From Amphichorda felina (Eukaryota > Ascomycota > Sordariomycetes > Hypocreales > Bionectriaceae): a stretch of 64,000 bases of DNA. The stretch lies in the NCBI GenBank assembly GCA_016490725.1, contig JAEMHR010000097.1:40250-104249 (forward strand), read 5' to 3'. Positions 10,053-21,400 of this stretch are shown in pieces (position 1 is the first letter of the stretch; the number at the start of each line of letters is the position of its first letter). Position numbers and translations under genes: made by a program. Under the pieces are notes generated by a model. The model was not told where the DNA came from, made no database searches, and worked only from the letters and a program-made list of their open reading frames with translations.

Positions 10053-13000
10053 CTAGCCATCTTCCGCATAGCTGACGACTTTCCTACGCTGATACTTTTG
10101 CGGCGACTGCGCCTCGAGGGCGAGCTCCTCCGGCCCCGAGACGCTCGGATGCTCCTTTTCGTACGCCGCGCGGATGGCGACGGCGTCCTGATCCCACTTC
10201 TCCAGGAGCCCCTGGTGCTGCTCCATGGCTTCCAGGTACTCCTTCTTGTTCTCGGCGGCCTGGTCCTCGAACGGCTTGCGCACCTCGGGCGGGGCGTCCT
10301 TCCACATCCTGGAGGTCATGACGCGGACCTCGTTGGGCTGGGACCTGGCGCGGCCGGGCTTGCGGTTCAGCTCGCACCTCCTGCGCGCCTCTTCGAAGTG
10401 GGTCTTGCTGTACAGCATGTACGCGTTGGTCGCCGCCTTGCTGGGGCGGACGGGCCGCTCGCCAATCTTGGAGCGGATGTGGTCCCAGATCTCGAACTCG
10501 TACGCTTCCAGACGGGCTTGGCGCGGATCCAGGACCGCCTGCTTGCGCTTATGCAGGAGAAGCGAGTCTTTGGGCAGCACAAGCGGCGTCGGGACCTCGA
10601 GGGGCCCGAGCATGGACTCGAGCACCTCGGAGGCGGCTCGCAGGCCGGACAGATATGCCCCGTGAACTGTGGCAGGGTGGGTGCCAATCGTGTGCTCACC
10701 AGCGAAATACAGGTTCCCGACCGAGCGTGCCATGAGGTCGTAGTCATGAGGCTGCATGTCGGGCGCTGCAGAAGAATAGCTGCCCCGTGCGAAGCGATCA
10801 GAGCCCCATCTGGTGACTATCGACTCCACGGGGTAGGGGACGTCTGTCCCGAACACACTCCGGAGGATCTCGGTGGCTTCGCCAACGAGGCTGTCATTGC
10901 TGGAGTGCTCTGTGTCGAACCCGGCGTCACCGGCCATGAGGGCGATGAGACAGGGTAAGCCAGTGGTGTTGGACACATTGAACCACTGGAAGAAACGGCC
11001 CCGGTTCGTGCTGTAGTCCTTCTGAGAGACGCTGTGGCGGTTCGGGGCGTCTCGCAACACACCAAAGATGTGTCGGTCGGGTTCCCAGAAGACCTTGTCG
11101 TAGACGAGCACCACCTTGTTGAGGATACCGAAGCCAAGACGACCGACGGCGTCTGTCTTCCACGAGGGTAACGGGGGATCGAAGTTGATAGTGTCCTGCT
11201 TCAAGACGCCGAGTGGTATTGTGCACACGACACTGTCTGCCTCAACCACGGTGCCGTCTTCGCGCTCAATTACAGCGGATCCCTCGACGTCGGCGCTGTT
11301 GTATCTGATCGTCTTGACGGGGAAATTGGTCCTGAGATCGAGTGGCTCTGGGCAGTGGACGAGCCCTCGAGCTACGCTCTGATAGCCGCCCACCACCATG
11401 GTGTGCTGCCCCTCCCACTCATTCCCTGCGTCAATGTCCCATAACGGCAAGCTGAGATTATGGAGATTGGTGGCATTGCTGTACTCCAAGTTGGCAATGT
11501 GCCAGTTGATCAGGCGATGGTCTTGGGGATTCAGATCGACAAGGTTCTTGTACTGAGAAATAGCATGGTCCAGGACGGAACCAAGGGTGGCCCCCTCGGC
11601 GGTGGTAGCAGGCTGCAGGTCGATATTATCGCTATCTGCCGATCCAGGCTTGACCTTCCATCCCATCACCTTGGCCTTTTCAGAAGCCTTGAGGGTTGCA
11701 GGCACTCCAGGCTGGGTGTGGACACGGCCAGTCAGTTTGTCGGACGATACGGGCACCATATTGACCTGTTCCGGGACGCTTTGCTGTGATACAGGAGGAG
11801 CAAACGGAAGAGCTGCCGTGGCCTCCTCGGCTTGCATGATCGTCTTGCTCCCGTCCCCAGGACTGTCTCTTCCCTCATCCATCAGATCACGATTCCCTTC
11901 GATGAGCTTCGACGGCTGTGTCTTGTGCTTGTACTCGCTCACCCGATCCAAGCAGTCATTGTAGAGTTTCTCAACGAGTTGGTCCCGCACGGTATCCACG
12001 GGTCGCCCACTGCTGTCGTATATTGTAGTATCCGGTGTGAGAGCGTGGTATGGCAGGCCGAGCTGTGCCCTTAGAAGAATATTCATCGGGTTGCCGCGAT
12101 CAAACCCGGTGATGATCATGCCGCCCATCTCGGCCGTGTGTCGCTTGCCTTGGAACTTGGGATCGCTCTGAGCTGGCTTGGTCTTGAATTCGCGCGAGTA
12201 GACCCTGCCACCTACACGACTCCTCCCCTCGAGAACAACCACCTTGGGCGGTTCTTCCCCTCTCTCGCGGAACCGATCGGCGTGCTGCTTGAAGAGACCC
12301 TCCAGCTGCCTAGCGCAGCCCAACCCGGATATCCCGGCGCCAACGACAGCTATCGTCTTCCGCTTCCTGGGAGGCGGGTCCTCTCGCGCACTCTCCCGCG
12401 GCTCCGAGACCTCGACACACCCAAAGTTGATATACCCATGTCGGACAAGCCAGTCGTAACATACGCTCGCGGCATCGAACCACCTAGCGTTAGAGCAGCC
12501 GATGGCGGCTTGACGTGTGACAGCGACCCACGGCTGCCTCATCCACAGGCGCAGGATGCTGTTTCTTATGTTGAGATATGTCGTCACTTGGGAATGGGAT
12601 ATGTGGTGCCGGAAGAGATGGTACTCCTCCGGGTGCAAGGCATAGGGGTTTAGACGTGACGACTCGGCCGCCCAGATGCACTCGGCGGCGTACCGGTGGG
12701 CGGGGATGTCGCTTGGGATGGACGATTTGGGGCGGATGTTGAAGGCCAGACGCTCAACGTCGTGGTGGTACGACGGGTGATGGGAGGTGTGCTGAGCAGG
12801 CTCCTCGACGGCCTGGTCGCTCGGCCCTTCTGCATCGACGGGAGTGGTAGCCTTGCTGGAGGCCGACGAGGGCAGCGACGAGACATCCGATATATCCGAC
12901 AGAACTGACAACGACGAGGCGAAGGAGTCAACTGCACCTTCATTGTTGATGGCGGGCAGGTCGGACGTCTCATTGTCGGGAGATTCGTTGTCACTAAGCG

Positions 13001-13443
13001 GGGGGTGTTAGTTTCAAGACAGAGAGGGGATAAGGAGGGCGGTCTGAGTCGGCGACATACTTGCTGATATCCATCTCTGAGGCCCCCTCAGATTCATCAT
13101 CATCATCATCGTCGTCTTCGTCGTCGTCGTCATCGTCGTTGTCCTGGCTCTCACCGTCAACGTCCATGTCCTCGGTCCACACTACAATTTCTGGCGCAAT
13201 CTCTGACGACAGTTCTGACGACAGTTCCGACGACAGTTCTGATGAGAGGTCTGATGAGGAGCTCTGTCGCGACAGGCCTCTTGATGCGGGCTCGTGGCTC
13301 CGGGAGGGAGATATGTGGCCCTTGATCTGGGAAGCAAACTGGGCACCCGGGACCGAAAACGAGGCTGCTTGGTCGCGGTCCTGAAAGTCATCCGCTGCGA
13401 GGCCATTTTTCACGTAGGAGCCCATGGTGAGGCCCGGGCCCAT
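10053..13443 (-). CDS. LSD1: LSD1-type histone demethylase-like protein (SWIRM, amine oxidase, HMG box)
   Basis: Predicted FAD-dependent chromatin protein of 1107 residues from two exons (13443–13061, 12993–10053; intron 67 bp). The N-terminal part has an LSSE repeat (near residues 65–82) and a long Asp/Glu tract. A SWIRM domain follows at about 220–320 (HPEEYHLFRHH to SVCYDWLVRHGYINFG). The FAD-binding Rossmann motif AVVGAGISGLGCARQLE lies near 345, and the amine oxidase domain runs to YFAGEHTIGTHPATVHGAYLSG. The C-terminus holds an HMG-box-like region (SKAATNAYMLYSKTHFEEAR), the layout known for fission yeast Lsd1/2 and other fungal LSD1 proteins. Family members demethylate histone H3 lysines or act in chromatin boundary complexes. 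Which lysine is targeted here is not predictable. An alternative start lies six codons downstream (MGSYVKNG). Confidence 0.93.
13061..13250 (-). repeat. LSSE and Asp/Glu low-complexity coding repeats in LSD1 exon 1
   Basis: On the coding strand a 12-bp unit encoding LSSE is repeated four times (about 13199–13250). It is followed by GAC/GAT codon runs (about 13093–13142) giving two blocks of 6–7 Asp residues. Both are in frame, so copy changes would lengthen or shorten the acidic tail without a frameshift. Confidence 0.85.
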
Positions 13444-14180
13444 GGCTGTCGCCTTCAGATGTTGATTGATAGGGCCGTTTCGGGGCGATATAAGAGTATC
13501 GACTGGGGGGCGTGCGTGCTACTCCGGATGCTGTCGGGATGCTGGCGAGACACGAATCGAATGAGGCGAATACATCATTCGAGACGCCTGGTTCGAAATA
13601 TGGTCACCTATGAAGACATGTTAGGACTTGTTGGACCCGATATTCATGTAGGCTGATGCGCCAGATGTAGATATCACTGACCCGTTTGAGGTGTACGCGT
13701 GATGAGCGGCGATCACGTCGCTAAGACCGAATTAAAAAAAAGCCCGCTCAGTAAGTCACGGCTTCGAGATAGTGCGGCCGTCAGCGCTTATGTGCGATTA
13801 AGGGAATCCGCTCGATCAATTATACAAATGACGATGGCGATGACGGGCGGTACAGCCACGACATGGGACGCCCCTCCAGCCGCTCAAACTGCTCAAAGGC
13901 AATTGTCGTGGTGACGGTCACGTGGCACAAGATCCTGACCATCGCAAGCAGGTTCCAGATTGTGGGTCCTGCAGGCATCGACGACCCCAACGAGTCCAAC
14001 CTCATGGCTCGTTCATCATGCCTCCAAACACACCGCCACCTCGACGTTCCAATCAGCACGAACCGATGAAATACATAATACTTCTGCATTGAACGCCCGT
14101 TATCATTAGATGCCAAGACCAAAAACACCCCCATGGCGCACCTCTTCACGCCAAGCTGCAGAGCGCGCCAGACCCCAAGT
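13444..14180. other. intergenic: LSD1 upstream region and VPS33 3' flank
   Basis: 737 bp between two minus-strand genes. No credible gene was found on either strand, and the frames present have no domain signal. It should contain the LSD1 promoter and the VPS33 terminator. Confidence 0.55.
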
Positions 14181-16546
14181 CTAGCTCGAGTCCGAGGGCT
14201 TATCCTTGGCAAAGGACCCCGTCTCGATGGCCGCATCCATCATTCTGTTCCCGCTAATAATTGAAGTCGTGCAGATGACGATATTCCTCCGTCCTGGGAT
14301 GTCTTTCGTTAGCCCAGCCCTACACCGAGGAGTCAACAACATTTTGAGTACTCACCTTCCTCTTGCTTCGCAATGAAACGCAGCGCCGCAATCTCCGTAA
14401 ATGTGATTCCTCCAACGAAGACGACAAACACCGTCTGTCGATTGCCGCTCCCGGAAAGCAGCGCCCTCGCCTTGACCGCCTTGTCCTCGCCCTTCTGGTG
14501 CTCATAGAACGTCTGGCCCCGAACGTGCTTCACCGCGTCGTCGAAACCGTGCCAGCCTTGAGATCCCGCACTCGACGACACGGCGCTGGCGCTGTTCCCG
14601 CTCGCCCCCTTGGTCACGCTGAGCAGATACTGCTTCTGGAGGATGCACTGGACAAGGCGGATGGACAGCGGGGCGTACCCGCTGTACACGTAGGCTATAT
14701 CATTGGGGTCGTCCTCCTTGACCTCATCCACAATCAGCCGTAGCGGCTTTCGTAGATAACCGTAGTTGGTCTTGGTCCCGTTGGATCCCACGTTGCCCGA
14801 CATGGGAATCATGCCCGCAAGGGGCGACGACCTTGACAGGAACAGCTGGAGCTTCTCGAGGTTGTTGAGCGTCAAGAGATGCTGATGACCGTACCCCTGT
14901 AGGATGAGTCGCCGGAAGTGATCAAAGTCTTTGGGCTTGATCCCGCCAGAGATGCAAGAGTAGATGCACAGGAGCCTCAGAGTCTCCCGCAGAGGGGCGT
15001 CCCGGGCCACGAGCTCCTCGATCCGGTCGGACTGGGACGACGGGTCCGCGCCGGCCGCGAGGTTCTGCTGGACCTCTAGCAGACCCTTGAACAGGTCCGT
15101 CCGGGTGTGCTTGATGATGTCCTCCGCCAACCCCGTGTGTATCCTGGCGCTCTGCTGCTCCTGCTGGTACCCCGGCAGCTGGCCGACAAACTCCTTGAGC
15201 TCAGCAATCGTCTTGGACTTGTTTTTGCTTTCGTAGTCAGTCTGGATCTGCTGGAGCCGCCTGGCGACCTTGTTGAGCAGAGACCCGACAATGGCAAAGT
15301 TGGCGTCTCGCAGCTGGTCGTAGAGCTTGTCGCTCGAGTCGAGCTGTATCGTCCGTTTCCTGGCCTGGGTTGTCGCCGCGGACGATGACTGCTGGGAGGG
15401 GGCCCCGACTATGGTGGTGTCGACCTTGGTCTGGTTGTTCTGGATCTCAAACACCTCGTCGATCAGGCCTTCGTAGGTGAGCTGGGTGAGTAGTGGTGTG
15501 ACAAAGTCCACTTCGCGGTCGATGATGATGACGCTCTCGTTGGTCGTGCTCGGGGTGAGTCCAATGCTACCCGCCTCACTCGCATCCTCGCCCGCCAGCA
15601 GCTCCTGGCGCATCCGGGCAAGGAGGTCTGCTACCCGTTTCGCATTGTCGCCCTTGCCGATGATTCGGGGGAACAGGCCGTGGTTCTGCTGTATTTCCAT
15701 GAGGGCCTTGGCCACGAGAAAGTTGGGGGTGACATCCTTGGAGAGGTACAGGTCTTTGAAGGCGTCGTTGAGTTCGAGCGACAGGACGTCGTTCTCCAGC
15801 GGGAAGAAGGACAGAGGCAGCTCCGACACGTTCACGTCACCTAGGACACCGGCCTGCTCCAGCAGCTGATCGGATACAAGGGTGCGGCGGGGCACCCAGA
15901 AGATGTGGAAATCATGGCCAGTCTGGCTCACTCGTTGGATCCGTTTGATCTGATCTAGAGAAGAGGAGGTGAGCTGTCAGCGCGGCAAGATTTGAGCATC
16001 GGGACACACGTGTGGAGAATTGAGGTGAACCGAGCTCCAAATCAGTGTTGGGTCTCTGGACATCTCAATCTCTGGCCTGCTGGCTGACCACCGCAGAACA
16101 GGGCAACATCCACGATGTCTACTTTTGAGCCATTGTGAAGAGAGAGGGCAATGGAGAGGCGAGGGCGAGGTCGAGGGTTCTCTTCTGCTCACCTGCTATG
16201 GCACCGGCGTGTCTGCCGCACTCGCCGCGCGCGATGAAGACGACGTTGCGCTGGGTGGTGTCGGCATTGTCGTTCTCGAGGATGAAGAACTTGTCGACGC
16301 CGTACTCCTGGAGGGTCGAGACCTTGACGACGGTGCCAATGGGACCCACGAGGCTGCGGTCAAGGACGACGTTCTTCTTGCCGCGGACCTGCGCAGTGAA
16401 CCGACGACGGTCAGCTGCCTGGCCACCAGTGCGCGCGCGGCGCCGCGAGAGGAGGGAGCCTTACTTACGCCCTCGAGCAGGTATAGAAGGTCCTTGCGCG
16501 CCTTGGTGCGCACCTGGTCGATGCTGAATTCGGTGCGAGGAGCCAT
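14181..16546 (-). CDS. VPS33: vacuolar protein sorting protein 33 (Sec1/Munc18 family)
   Basis: This is the SM subunit of the HOPS/CORVET tethering complexes, which templates SNARE assembly at endosome and vacuole membranes. Four exons in transcript order (16546–16469, 16388–16193, 15954–14356, 14293–14181) give 661 residues. The start MAPRTEFSIDQVRTKARKDL and the Sec1-domain regions (KNVVLDRSLVGPIGTVVKVS, FHIFWVPRRTLVSDQLLE, VIIIDREVDFVTPLLTQLTY) match Vps33. The last exon is easy to miss, because reading through its donor GTGAGT gives a false ending (EGEYSKCC) at 14333. Splicing to 14293 restores the conserved family ending EEGRRNIVICTTSIISGN and a stop at 14181. The exon-2/3 intron is long (238 bp). 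Confidence 0.94.
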
Positions 16547-17217
16547 GGTGGCTCACCGCGGACGAGGTCGGGAGCTTGGGGGAGCTTCCAGGTTGAACGG
16601 GAGCTGGGGGGAGCTGAGCCAGGGAACCTGGGCGGTGAGCCTGTGAGACTGAGAGCACTAGGTGAGCACTGGGGGGGGGGGACCTGGGCAGCTGGAGTCG
16701 CAAGCTCCAGGCGGTGCGGGGCACCAGCGACAGGTGATGTGCCGCTAGTAGCTGCTGCCCTCCCCACTAAGCAGCGTCCAGTAGCCACGACGTCATTTCT
16801 GGGCTACTGTCTCGACGGTTGCCTGGATCAGCGCAGCCAGGGATTCACCATTTCACCCCCAAATACGTCCTAAACTACCTTCAACATTCGATGGAGTGTT
16901 CCATAATAGATACAAGATACATTATCTTTGAGACTCGTGGTCGCATGAAATCATAACGCTCCCGGGACCATCCGGGCCTCGTCTGGGGAACTAACCCGCT
17001 AAACCCCTCCGTCCCTGCACATGAACATCCCACACTGACAATGCTGAGACTCACGCGTCTGCTTCAACGCCCGAGTCCATCTCCTCTGGCCTCTCATGTA
17101 TCATGTGCATTATTGCTCCTCACCAACAATACAAGTTTCTCGCCACACAATCCTCCCCCCCCCCCACGGCGGAGGAGCCATTGCTGACGCCCGTAGAAGC
17201 CACCCTCCCTCCCCCGG
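16547..17217. other. intergenic: VPS33 upstream region and E2 3' flank
   Basis: 671 bp with two homopolymer runs (G-run at about 16672–16681, C-run at about 17154–17164) and no supported gene. The VPS33 promoter lies at the left side. Confidence 0.55.
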
Positions 17218-17919
17218 CTATACCGTGTTGTCGTCGTACATAAAGTCAATGTCCCGCGGGCGCCGGTTGTTGCCCCGGACAAAGTCCTCGTCGCCCGGCG
17301 GGCGCTCGTTCTTGGAGTTACTCGTCAGCATGCTCTGGATGCTCATGCACACGCTCTGCGCGCTCTGCACGGGGCTCCACCCCTGCGTGCTCAGCAGGTC
17401 CAGGCAGATGATGCCGTTCGAGTAGATGTGCGGGTGCATCGGTATGGGGCGGTCGCTCTGCTTGTCGAACATGACCTCGGGGGGCTCTGCGGGGGCGAGG
17501 AGGCGCATGGGCGTCAGTCAATGAACTCAAACTCTGTGTGTGTGTGTGTGTGTATGTGCGCCGGTGCCGGCATGGGCGGGTGACGATGGCGGAGGGTGGA
17601 GGGGTCGCGGGTGGTGGCCGTCTCACCTATGGGGTATGCCTTGGGGAAGCGGAACCGTAGCCGGTAGACCTCGTCCTTGTAGAGCGGGTTCTGGTCGAGG
17701 ACGCGGATGTCGAGGAACCAGTCGCTCATGTCGCCCTCGTCGGACCCCGATGAGATCAGCTCTATCCCGGGAGGCAGGCCATCGTTCTTGATCTGCGGGG
17801 CAACGAGCTGCCAGTCAGCGAGGGGCCCTGCACAAGCACGCGGCCATGGCCTCCTCCATTGTCCCGCTCACCTTGGAAAGCTCCTTCATCAGCCGCTTGC
17901 CGCACATGCCCGTCGCCAT
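17218..17919 (-). CDS. UBE2W-like ubiquitin-conjugating enzyme E2
   Basis: Three exons (17919–17872, 17792–17627, 17486–17218) encode a 160-residue single UBC-domain protein. The N-terminal helix (MATGMCGKRLMKELSK) leads to the fold elements YRLRFRFPKAYPIEPPEVMF. The active-site region reads HPHIYSNGIICLDLL, with the predicted catalytic Cys in ICL. Most E2s have HPN at this site. HPH is characteristic of UBE2W, which ubiquitinates the alpha-amino group of disordered N-termini rather than lysines, so the same chemistry is inferred here. The C-terminus (RGNNRRPRDIDFMYDDNTV) is short and polar. Intron 2 contains a TG microsatellite. The exact orthology is inferred from the HPH motif and the downstream sequence. 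Confidence 0.87.
17535..17553. repeat. TG dinucleotide microsatellite in intron 2 of the E2 gene
   Basis: About nine TG units inside the 140-bp intron 17487–17626. It is probably length-variable but outside the coding sequence. Confidence 0.9.
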
Positions 17920-18478
17920 CTTGAAGGCTGGGCGGCGAATCTGTGAGATGCGCTGGGGGCCCCCGCTGGGATAGAAACGGTAGGATTCTGGAAGTAGTGG
18001 TTGGAGTCTTGGAGGGAAGTGGGCACTGGGCAGAGAGAGACACAGTGACAGTTTGTATGGAGTCTGCGAGTCCCGCGCTGGGCTGGGAAGGTTCCAGCTG
18101 GGAAGGTTTCATGCGACCCGTAACAAACTAACCAACTAGCCATTGACATCCATTTTTGGAAATCCCGTGCCGTGAGGGGGTAAGCTTGCCTCAGTACTCT
18201 TAATCTGTAGACACACCCAAAAACAACCTACCATTTGCGGATTATTTTATTGCTGCGTACGCATATTGGAAATATATTTTAAGTTCTTTTTCTTTTTACT
18301 GTAAGAGATCTTCAGACTTATGCACCGGGGCTGTACTCCCAAGGACCGGCCATGGCGAAACAAACGCTCTCTTAACGTGTATGTAGGGTATCTATCAAAT
18401 GACTAACTACTACCTAGTACTACCTGGAATGTAGGAGAATCTCGTGTGTGCCTGCCTGCCTGCGTAGCTGGAACGCCA
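17920..18478. other. intergenic: E2 upstream region and NLR 3' flank
   Basis: 559 bp, AT-richer toward the NLR stop (about 18235–18305). It contains CTAG-type intergenic motifs (ACTACCTAGTACTACCTGG near 18407–18426). No gene is supported. Confidence 0.55.
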
Positions 18479-21400
18479 TCATTTTAAGCTTCCCTTTTGA
18501 GAACTCTCCTCCGACGGCCCGCTCCCTCTGCGTAAGCTGAAGTTAGACGGCGATATTTCCCGCCGTATGCTTAGCCCTTGGTCGGACAGTCGCCTGCTCC
18601 CCCGTAGCTGTATCGAAAGAGGCCGCGACTCTGACGGACCTCCTCCTCCCGCCGATGACAGGGACCCCAGAGTCCTACGCTGCATCGTCCCTGGCACCAG
18701 CTTCCATGTCTGGGATTCGGGGACATACGAGACGGTTTCCGAAAACTCCACTCCGCCCTTGACGACGGTGATGCTGTGTTTGTGCGCAAACACAAACTCT
18801 TGCCGCGTCGTCAGTTCGCACACAATGTTACCTTTCTGGTCCAGCCACTCGGGGAGGATGAAGAAGTGCCGCCTGGCCACCAGTGTGGAAGCGAAACGCT
18901 TCACGTCCAAGCTGCAGACCCAGAAGCTCTTGTCCAAGAAGAAGACGGTCGAGCCTGTCATCGCGATGAGGCTCCGGACCATGCCGCTCAGGAAATGGAG
19001 CTCATTCGGACCGTCGAGCGTTATGCTCAAGCCGCCCTGGAGTGAAAATGCGTCCGAGTTCCAGCAATTCACCTGGGTGACGTGTCGATCTCTGACGTGG
19101 TGATGCAGCTCGACCAGGTACTCGTTGCTGCTCCCGTAATTCGCCCTGATCCACGACGAATCCACCTCCTCGAGGGGACCCTTTCTGTTCAGCGCCACTT
19201 CGGGGCTTCCAGTAGGATCTAATGAATCCCACCGGAATCTCCGAGCTGCCGAGTTCTCGAGAACCAATATTTCTCCAGAGTTGAAAGGATTTTGTAGAAC
19301 CGACCACCGGTTGTCCTCTGGAAATTCGATCCGGTTGATGACTTTTCCCGATGGCAACGCCCATAGTTCTGCAAACGTGCGACCTCGAACTACCAGCCGA
19401 TCCCTCGAGGGGCCTGACAATAGAAGACCAGTAATAATAGGTTCCTGACGTTTGTTGAGCAGAGGGGAGTAATCGTTACTGACCACGGGGCCGACCAGTT
19501 GTCCAACCATGACCTGGCCCGAGTCGTCCAAAGTGACGACGAGATGGCCGTCGTCTGTAGCAGTCGTGGCAATCTGCGAAACGCCGCTCGCGTGTTTGAA
19601 GAGCGTCGACAACTCTTTGCCATCGGATATCGAGAAGATTGCCACCTCTCCGTTAGTTTTGCCGCAGAGGACGGCCTGGCCATCGGCAATGACAGCCATC
19701 GAGGACACGTCAGCCTGATAGTGTCCAACCGCGGAATTTGAGACTCGAGGAGGCAGGTTTGCCCCGCCACTGAAGTCACTCTGGCTGACGGTATCAGCAA
19801 ATTTACGGACTAGGATTGACGGCTCCCAGACCCGGCATTTGTTGCCGCTGATGTTGACGAAGCGGAGCCCGTTGCTGCTGAAGGAAACCGATCTAATTGA
19901 CTCTCTAATAGAGGTGATTCGGTAGATGAGCACAGGAATGGCGCCGTCAAGGCCTTCGAACTCGTAGAGCTCGATAGTGCCATTGGAGCTACCAGTGAGC
20001 AAGAAGCGGCCATCGTCCGAGCACGCCATAGAATGGGCAAATGTATGCTGTCGCGTCATAATTCGCTCCATGGAGCGAGTGTCAAAGACAACGAGATCGC
20101 CGACGGTGAATGACGCGACGAGGGCAAAGATGTCCGGGTTCGGATTGAATACCATGGTATCAACGCCATTGTTCTTTCCGGCAGGGCAGCTCCCCAGGAG
20201 GGTGTGGCGTTCAATATCCACCACATAGATGGGGTGGTTCCTGTATGCAAGTGCCATGAGGCCTAGCTCGGAGAAGACGACCTTGTTCGGTGCCTGTTTC
20301 GGTATATCTGGCGATGCGTCCGACCAATTCTGTACCTCCACGTCGCCAAACTCGAGATCTCTGTGTGATACTATCATCAGCCGCGAACAGATGTAGTGTA
20401 TGAAAAACACATGGGCTTACCTGATGACGACCTCTCGGTCCCTTGTTGCTAGAAGAAGCAAAGGCCCAGAGAAGCAGAGGGCTAGAGGTTGTTGGCTGGG
20501 GAGTTCGTGAAGCTTTGCGCCGGTCTTGGAGTCCCAGATGACCAGGTGCTTCGCGCCAGCAGAAGCGAGATATTCACTCTCAGGACCAAAGTCCAAGAAC
20601 CTGACACGTTCTGGGTGCACCAGGTGAGAAACATGCTGGAGAGACTCCACATCGTAGATGTCAATGTTCCCCGTCGAGCGGCCGATGGCGAAGTACTTCT
20701 CACCTTGGCCAATGGTCGTGGTGAGCCCGAGGGAGTAGTCGACCCTCATCAAACAGTCATCCCAGACCGAATCCTTGAGACCTGCCACAGAGAGTGACGT
20801 GGCCTGGCTCTTGGCCTTCTGGGCGATAGCTGAGTCCGTGGGACACAGAGCCGGGATGATATTGTGTATCGACGAGGGACAGTCCAGCAGAGGCTTCCGA
20901 AACTTGGTTGCCACTCGGCTCAGGTCGAGGACCCATGCCTCCAAATGCTGCATAGTCTTGTCTATAGGAGGGACGTGGTTGGTTCGACGCTCCATGTAGG
21001 CGCTGAGGTTCATGGCTGTCTGGGCCACCAGCGCCAGGTTCTTGGCTTTGGCGGCATGCTCGACCCAGCAGAGGACGCAAGTGTCTAGGAATGAACACAG
21101 GGCATTGAATGGCCCCAATTCCTCCGATTTGGATCGGTATAGGTGCTGAGAGAATGCCTCTGCCGCATAGTCCAGGAGGTAGACATCGGCGTTTGACAGG
21201 GCCCTGCTCTTCAAGAGTCGTGATGTTGGCTGGGGTCGCAGGCAGTTGCCAAGGTAGGTGAGACACAGCTCTGCCAGATATCCGTGGCTTTGACCTCGAG
21301 GGACCGCGAGTTCAGAATCTAGGTCGCTGCTGAAAAGGAACTCTCTTGCTGTCTCGTGGATCATCTGGACCCGGCCGCTCTGGTCGATGAACGTGAGCTG

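Noticed and set aside
10047..10958. 303-codon plus-strand frame opposite LSD1
   Set aside because: It is an antisense shadow produced by biased third positions of the LSD1 amine oxidase and HMG exon.
13580..13600. GGTTCGAAATA resembling a tRNA T-loop
   Set aside because: No matching acceptor stem, anticodon arm or A-box at the proper distance could be found.
14333..14355. Stop at 14333 as the end of VPS33
   Set aside because: The tail EGEYSKCC looks like intron translation. Splicing at a consensus donor recovers a conserved C-terminus and a stop at 14181.
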